64,000 nt of DNA from Homalodisca vitripennis (lineage: Eukaryota; Arthropoda; Insecta; Hemiptera; Cicadellidae), in the NCBI RefSeq assembly GCF_021130785.1, contig NC_060213.1, positions 70,173,501 through 70,237,500 of the forward strand, given 5' to 3'. The notes beneath the pieces were generated by a model, which was given only the letters and a program-made list of their open reading frames with translations, had not been told where the DNA came from and made no database searches. Shown here in pieces: positions 45,176-64,000 of the stretch. Within the stretch, counting starts at the first letter, position 1; each line of letters begins with the position of its first letter. Position numbers and translations under genes: made by a program.

Positions 45176-45392
45176 GGAGTGCCGATGGCCGAGTGGTCTA
45201 AGACGCTGGAAATTTGAGTCTGCGTTAGAGAAAGCGCAGGTTCGAATCCTGTTTGTGACCGTTGCACTTTTTATCAGTACCATCGACCTCGTACTGTATC
45301 GACTCTCCCCCTTATTCTGTTTGATAAGATCCTCGCACAGGTCAGTGGCCCATGAGGACGGGCAGAATAAGGCAGAAAGGAGATCGGCTTCT

Positions 45393-45446
<54 letters not shown>
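45176..45446 (+). repeat. tRNA-related SINE-like element with a 52-T tail
   Basis: The head has a tRNA-like A box (TGGCCGAGTGGTCTAAG) and B box (GGTTCGAATCC) and resembles a Ser/Leu-type tRNA. The 5' and 3' acceptor strands do not pair, so it is not a functional tRNA. A body of about 130 bp, shared with 5759-5945, leads into an uninterrupted run of 52 T (45395-45446). Confidence 0.7.
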
Positions 45447-45451
<5 letters not shown>

Positions 45452-46589
45452 TTTTAAGCCAGCGAGGAGGAATCCTTAAGTTCAAATTATTAGCATTTTA
45501 GTTAACACGTAATAAATAATAAAGCTCTATGTCATTTTGAAACAGCAGTTGATTTTGCGTTAATGATCAGAATATATTCTCGTACGCGGGTCTGAGAAGC
45601 CTATTTCGGTCAAAAAGTGTATACCTGTGTATTCATGTGGGTTTTCCATTTTAAGGTATTTCTGGGGCAATAGTTGGTTTAAAAGGCCATATTTCAGTTA
45701 CATATCAACCAAGAATTGTTTTCTAACTGTATTTTAATCTGTACTAAAAGGTATTGTCTTTGCTATCTGAATTACACTAATGATCAAGCACTGCATACTT
45801 AATATTTGCAAATATTTACAGTTAACATTTTATTTTACGAAAACTTCCTATTTTATCATCTGGCTAACCTCTGTGCTCATCAGTGATTACAGAGAATGTT
45901 AAAGTAAGAAGTATTGTTTTTTATTGTTATTTGTTATTATGCTTTCAATGCTGTAAACGTAAATAAATTTAAATGGTGCCTAAATTAAATTAACGTATGA
46001 TTATGTTACTGCATTATAATGTTTACAGAGGTTTAATATCTGCTGGTTAATTCAAAAAGGGAGTTTTGAAGGTCAGTGAAGCGTAGCCCATACGAATTTT
46101 CTAAATAGGAATAGGCCTATATGTTAACCAAACCTAAGAATGTTCTTGTAAAGTTTAAATACAATCAGTGTAGTAGTTTTTGCCTGTTCGAGTAACACTA
46201 ATAAATTTTTATATAGTAGTAGAGATTGTGTAGGTGATACATGTAGAACTAAATTTAATACATATGCAAGCATATTGAAAGTCTGTTGGATATTAGACAG
46301 TTAATTCAATATTGGTAGCACAAATAACTATTTATGAATAAATTATAAATTTTATTGAAGAAATATTGAACAGTAGGACTTTCCAGATATTTATGTTATT
46401 TGAATAAAACTATATTTAAATTGTATAAACCGATTATGAGGATATTTTATAAAATACGTTTTGAAAAAGTATTTTTTCCTAAAGAGGAACTATGGGATAA
46501 CAATATGTAAGAATAACAGAAAAATAAATTCAGTTATTAATGCACTTGTATATTGATAAGTTATTAATTAATACACATCTGGGCAACCT

Positions 46590-46935
46590 TATGTTCAGGA
46601 GCGGCACAACACTATCCGCTAATGTCGAAATTCTGGGGATCATGGGGAATTCGATAGGTGTGGCCTACTGCGGAAGATGACTGATGTAGTTGGTGAAGTT
46701 CGTTTCCTAACATCAGAGGTTCTTGCTTGCCTCAACATAAGGATGTGCCACCCCCTGCCTACTTTGACTGAAGAGGTTCAAAGCCGACATCCCCTTCTTT
46801 CGATAGGACATGAGATTAGTGCCCTAAATTCTTCCTTATGGATCTCGATAGGAGGTGGCCCTACCCATCCTGAATATCCTGTCACTCCGGAAGCAGCGTA
46901 AATGTTCTCATAGGACTAGGTGCAATTTATAAGCT
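46590..46935. repeat. Roughly 340-bp dispersed repeat, copy A
   Basis: Matches 54385-54765 over nearly its whole length. Shared words include gaattctgggg/gatattctgggg, tgcggaagatgact, gacaccccctgc/ccaccccctgcc, cctgaatatcctgtcactcc and gtgcaatttataagctt. No conserved frame is seen, so it is probably a non-coding mobile-element segment. Confidence 0.7.
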
Positions 46936-46999
46936 TCTTGTCTTAAGAAAACAAAAAATTAACACATTATATTGTTGTAATGATTTTAAAACCATTGAA

Positions 47000-47830
47000 A
47001 ATGTAATGAAACGTGTTTTCAAGGTATAATACAATAAAAAAAACAAACTAAAAGTTCAGTCTGTGTATTAATACTTAAAAAATTTATAGTTAAAAACTAA
47101 TTATTTTATTTTGCAGATGAGGAATCGGTTACAATTAATGTAACAACTTCAAACTGTAACGTAAAATTTTAATTTTGTACGTGATTATTATGTAATTAAA
47201 ATGAATTAATAAACAATTTTCAAATATATGATAGTATTAAGAAAATTGTGTTATATTATGGTTAAATTGTTTGTTGAAGTTTAGTGTAAATAATGCATAT
47301 TATGGAAATATTATATATTACATAAATTCTCCTTGCAGCAAAATTTAGGCGTTTGTGTGTACCGTACAGAAGCATTTTAATTGAAACTTATTTAGTTATT
47401 AGTGATACTTCTTAGAGCTCGTATAAATCCATTGATTATAGCGTGCAAACCTAAAATTTCCGAAATGGTATTTATTTAAAGAGTATTAAAGTACTCATCA
47501 GATAAGATTTGAAGTTTCTTATGTCTTCAAAACGAATTTATGTTCAGTGTTAAAATTGTAACACAGGAGTGTTAAAATTTTAATACAAGAATAGTAAAGT
47601 CATTGATGTGATAAATCATATTTTATATAAGTTTTTCCTTCAATATTGTTTAAAAATTAATACATACAGTACATTTTGAAAAGTCATCTTATTTAAAAGT
47701 AAATAGTTTTTCGAGTATTTGTATACACATAACAATAAATAAATACAACTCGAGTGCTCCAAGTGACAAGTCATCGAAGATATTACGCTTAGTCACAATT
47801 GGTTTCGAGTTCAATGTTCACTTCACTTAA
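47000..47830. other. AT-rich DNA upstream of the P450-2 promoter
   Basis: No gene or clear repeat seen. Candidate regulatory sites cannot be told from background by eye. Confidence 0.4.
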
Positions 47831-47835
47831 CTGGC

Positions 47836-47912
47836 TATAAACGATCACTACCCGGCCAGTTTAGAGTTAGTCTACACTGTCTAAGTGGAATACTTGTCTT
47901 TAAGGAACTTTG
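47836..47912 (+). promoter_or_regulatory. Probable promoter and 5' non-coding exon of P450-2
   Basis: TATAAA at 47836-47841 predicts a start near 47866. A donor (ctttg then GTAAGT) ends the non-coding exon at 47912. The next exon begins after an acceptor (ttccag) at 50041, seven bases before the ATG. The arrangement parallels that of P450-1. Confidence 0.5.
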
Positions 47913-50047
47913 GTAAGTGTGTTTATCTATTATTAAGTATTTTATCTTTCATATGATATTAGTCTAACATACAAACTCTTTATCCTTTCATTTAGAGTAT
48001 TAAACTACTTATTTCCATTTTTTTCAAAGTCCCGATTTATTTTGAACTACGTATCGCTCTCTGATTTATATTTTCAGTATTAAGGGGACTGCTTGAATTT
48101 CCATGTGTTTCTACAATATTAAATTTCCAATGTCTCGAAGTAATTGAATTAATAAAGCTATCCCTGAAACAAAGTAAAATTTGGATTTTTAACAGTTTAG
48201 TTCCATTGTTGTGGACATTTCAAACAATGCTTGATTGGCCCTATCAAATACTGGTAAGTACTGAATCCATATTCTATATTTCATTGGTTAATACAATTAG
48301 TGTATGTTCCGAATATTCTTCAATTGGACCTTGCGAATTATGTTTGCTCTTACAAAATATTGTATTAACCTGTACAGAGGCTCCTTACTTTTTTGAAATA
48401 TTTAGCAGATGAGGATGGTAACGGTTTAATATAGAACCTCAAAGATGTTTTTTAATACGCTATATAACATATGGTATTTCAGTTGTTTATTTAGAGACCT
48501 GCTTCGTTATAATGGTGAAGTATTTACAGAAAATAATTATTCTTTATAAATGTTCACATTCTAACATTCAGCTGTGGATTGCCATTCAAAAATATTATGC
48601 CTAGATGGAAATCTGAGTAGCTTGAATATGAAAGCGATAAACGAGTGTGGTGTCGAAAGGAAATTATAGGTTTATCATAATTAATCTACTTGTGTACGAT
48701 AGGATCATGGATATTTATAAATGTTGTTGCAGAGTACGACTTTTCGAGAACGCTGAAGATGTCCTTATCTCCAGTATCAGATCCTGAAACACATAGTGAT
48801 GACCACACCAAAGCCAAGTCATGACAAATGTTGTACTAATAAAACGTCAACACTGAGACAAATGCTGAAGTTCTGCCTACTCTTCAATTCCTCAGAAAAT
48901 CCGGAAACGGGAATGATACACATTCTTCCCTTGTAATTTCATGATTCATAAAATTTATTTCCCACTTTTTAAGTCAAATTGAGAAAAATTTGCTATACAC
49001 AGTTTTAATTTACAGATTCGGACTCACATGTTTCGGGATGTGTCATTTTAGTCTCAACCTACCTTTCTTGGTATGTGCATCATATGTTGGTTTTTTGATG
49101 TATCGAGGGTTTTCGTTAGTTTCTTATCACCGGTATATTTCAGGGTTTAGATCTACAAATTGTTTGTTTAATTTCTTAGATGTGTTCTTTATCATGTTTT
49201 ACTTTGTTTGCTTATATTCTTGCACGGCGTGAAAGCAAAACAGTTAGGGAAATTTCTGTATCTCTGTTATCCTTTCAAATTGTCCTCTTTGAAATTTATC
49301 CTTAACTGAACTTTAAACAAAGACCTTTGAGCGTTAGAATATAGTATTAGCAAATAGGGAGTACGGCTGGGCCCCGATAGTACAGTATTACATCCACGCA
49401 TAGACAGACACCACATAAACAAGTGGGATTAGGACCCAGATATTTATTATTTGTAATTTCGTTTTAATTTGATTTATATACAGGTGTAAATTAAGTCATG
49501 ACACGCCTGAATATATTCCAAACGAATCGAGATATCGATGTACAATCTTCACCATACTTATTAAAATACTTTTTTGGATTATAATGTAACAAATTTTCCC
49601 CCTTTTCAAAGGAGGGTACGAGGGGGCAACTTTAAATTTTCAAATTGCAACCCTATCTTGTGACATGTCATTTTAAAAGTCTATTTAATAGAAAAACAAT
49701 GACACTAGGATAAATAAGCCGGTATTCAGTTAAATAATGCCAATTTCATGTGTTATGTTTGTATTAAACAATACGATTTTGTAATGGAACTCCTGTGAAA
49801 AGGCAGATGAACTACAAAGGTTTATTGTTTGCTATAAAAGAAAATAAGTATTTTACAGTGTAGTTTTAGTTTTTAAATTGTTATGTAGCTCCTGGATATA
49901 ATATTCAACAATAAATTTGGCACATAACAAAGATGTAGTTGAATTGAAATTTTACTAATGCTTTTTTGTTACTATAAATACTAAAGAATAAGTTTTTGGT
50001 AATGTATGTTGTATACCTAACACGTTTTATAATGTTCCAGAGTTAAC

Positions 50048-62268
<12,221 letters not shown>

Positions 62269-62275
62269 TTATACT

Positions 62276-62339
62276 AATAAATAGTGTACATACATATACC
62301 CCTAGTAAAACCGTGTAAAGTAACATCTATATTAATAAA
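62276..62339 (+). terminator. Candidate polyadenylation signals of P450-2
   Basis: AATAAA occurs at 62276-62281, only eight bases after the stop, and again at 62334-62339, followed by a GT/T-rich stretch (tgttgttctgtttttgtg). The second has the better downstream element and is the likelier signal. Confidence 0.6.
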
Positions 62340-63355
62340 TTAAATGTTGTTCTGTTTTTGTGATTGTATTCATTCAACCCAAATATACTTTGTTGTGTAT
62401 GTTATTAAATTGATACGTACAAATTTAAGAATTTGTTTTATACACAATTAAGAAACTGTTATATTGTGTGGTAAATTAGCGTGCAAGAGTACTTTTAGAT
62501 CTGAAACTATTGGTTTTAATGGTAACAAAGCCAATTACGTAGTTAGCCCAATAGCTAGATTGTAGACTGTCCGATATGCTTTGTATAAACGTGAAGTATC
62601 GGTTTTAGATATGAGCTAATATCGAACAAGTCTACGTCATGGGAGAACTGAAATAAGCATGTGCAGGCACAAGCACGTATATTGTACCAGTACAGTATAT
62701 ATTAAAATTTGTTCGTAATATTCATTTTTTCAGCAAAAACAAAGTTTTGAAGGTTATGAGAGAAAATTATGAAAAAAGCCCTCATAACAATATATCACAC
62801 ACGAAAACTTTACACCTTTACCAACTCTTCTATTTCTGTAAATTTAAATCTATAAATTACAATCATTACGTGCTGAACGTAGTTTTTTTATTAAATGAAT
62901 GGCAGTATTATAATACATTGAAATTTAATAATGTTAATAATCGTTTTCAATTATTACTGAATTTTGTATCAATTAGTATTAAAACAAACAATTCTGCACA
63001 TTTGACGTAAAAATGAATACTAGCTTCTTTCTGGTTCATACGGAAATACCAATAAATATAGTACCATACAGGTCTTAAAAATAAAAATGACTAGATAAAT
63101 GTGGTACTAAGAGAACGCTAATCTCGAGAACGGCTTGACCTATTAGGCAAATTCACTTAAGATGAAGTTTTGTTTTGTTTTGATTGTATATATTGCCATC
63201 TTGTGGAACATGATCTATTTATTATATTACTTTGTAAAAATGGTGACAACCGTGTATAAATAAATAAATAAATTAATTAATTTTGTAAAATATTCTTTGA
63301 AGTCTGAGGATAGTTATATGAAAACAAAGATCTGAAAAGTTACCTGGAATTTTAA
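62340..63355. other. Downstream flank of P450-2
   Basis: AT-rich, no gene supported. An 87-codon frame at 62747-63010 is rich in Asn, Tyr and Phe and matches nothing I know; it is probably chance. Confidence 0.5.
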
Positions 63356-63505
63356 TACTAATAATATTATAAATGGGAAAGTGTCTTTATTTGTTTGTTT
63401 TGCTTTCACGCATAAACTGTTCAACGATTGTGCTGAAATTGGACATAGACATTCTTAGGTCCCAGGGATGAATATATGCCTATTCTTGAATATAGGCGTT
63501 CAAAT
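63356..63505 (-). repeat. Dispersed repeat fragment
   Basis: Reverse-strand copy of the family at 14820-15010 and 27180-27345. Shared words here read ataatattataaatg, tttgtttgttttgctttcac and cataaactgttcaacgattg. Confidence 0.5.
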
Positions 63506-63540
63506 TTTGAAGATAGTGCTTGTATGGTTGTTCTTAATTT

Positions 63541-63782
63541 ATTCACTACATTGAGAACTCACCAAATAATACTAATAACTTTTTATTTTTGCGAGACCTT
63601 TCGATAGCAAGACTATCTTCATCAGACAAAACAAAAGTAAATACAAAAAGTACATTTTCTTTTTAAATTTACTGTTTTATTTACTTTTGTAATGTGTCTG
63701 ATGAAGACAGCCTTGCTATCGAAAGGCCTCACAAAAATAAAAAGTTATTAGTATTAGTTGGTGAGTTCTCAATGTAGTGAAT
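63541..63782. mobile_element. Fold-back element with hammerhead-ribozyme-like cores in both arms
   Basis: The left arm (63541 to about 63645) and right arm (about 63675-63782) are near-perfect inverted copies, starting attcactacattgagaactc. Each arm, read inward to outward, carries CTGATGA, a short hairpin, then GAAA: 63698-63724 on plus and 63625-63599 on minus. The left-arm hairpin (GATAG/CTATC) is perfect. Short segments consistent with ribozyme stems III and I follow. An extra A after CTGATGA departs from the hammerhead consensus. No coding capacity. Confidence 0.65.
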
Positions 63783-64000
63783 GAATAGGCGCTCAAGTCT
63801 TAACAGATTCCTCTACCATTCACTGGGTGGGTCTAAATTCTTCTGAATTTGTACAGAATTTTAGTGAATTTCATAAACAACTGATTACTCACCGCCAATC
63901 TACCTAATTTTGCTTTCACAGCAACATTTTATAACCAATTAGAGAATTAGAGTAGAGACCACGAAAGAGTGCAGTTGGCACAACACGTCAACACGCGCTG

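Noticed and set aside
45179..45260. A tRNA-Ser or tRNA-Leu gene
   Set aside because: A and B boxes are good but the acceptor strands do not pair, and the head is joined to a SINE-like body shared with another copy.
48206..49232. Open frames of 68 and 80 codons in the P450-2 5' intron
   Set aside because: No family, no splice context, AT-driven hydrophobic composition; treated as chance.

Overview
The window looks like insect (arthropod) nuclear DNA. It is AT-rich, its genes are small-exon with GT-AG introns, and most of the length is intron, microsatellite, satellite and decayed transposon. No bacterial, organellar or rRNA sequence was seen. The gene families (microsomal CYP3-clan-like P450s and apolipoprotein D/bilin-binding-type lipocalins) fit an insect. 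A hemipteran is my guess, not something the sequence proves.

Four genes could be assembled exon by exon. P450-1 (minus strand, coding exons 10090 down to 1317, 5' non-coding exon near 12029-11902) runs off the left edge before its heme-binding exons. P450-2 (plus strand, 50048-62268, 5' non-coding exon near 47866-47912) is complete: 9 coding exons, 489 residues, all P450 signatures present. The seven coding exons visible in both genes have identical lengths (191, 189, 133, 197, 134, 207, 104 nt), so they are paralogues. Their 5' ends point at each other across about 36 kb. Between them are two tandem lipocalin genes, both on the minus strand: lipocalin-1 (22637-15441) and lipocalin-2 (39831-29428). 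Each is 199 residues with six coding exons of identical length, and introns and 3' flanks are recognisably similar, so this is a local segmental duplication. A partial extra copy of lipocalin exon 4 lies in intron 1 of lipocalin-2.

The rest is repeat-rich. There is an 82-bp satellite just upstream of the P450-1 promoter (12190-13795), a 27-bp minisatellite inside a P450-2 intron (52742-53900), a 35-bp tandem array (43041-43466) and a degenerate tandem array in a lipocalin-2 intron. There are two decayed mariner-like transposons (one with roughly 510-bp inverted repeats), several non-LTR retrotransposon relics, tRNA-related SINE-like copies, several fold-back elements and long CA, AT, CT and homopolymer runs. 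A fold-back element at the right end carries hammerhead-ribozyme-like cores in both arms.

I found no new multi-gene system. The most interesting signals are the cysteine remodelling between the two lipocalins, the hammerhead-like fold-back, and the satellites sitting at or inside P450 genes. P450s and lipocalins may both handle small hydrophobic molecules, but their shared location is not evidence that they act together.
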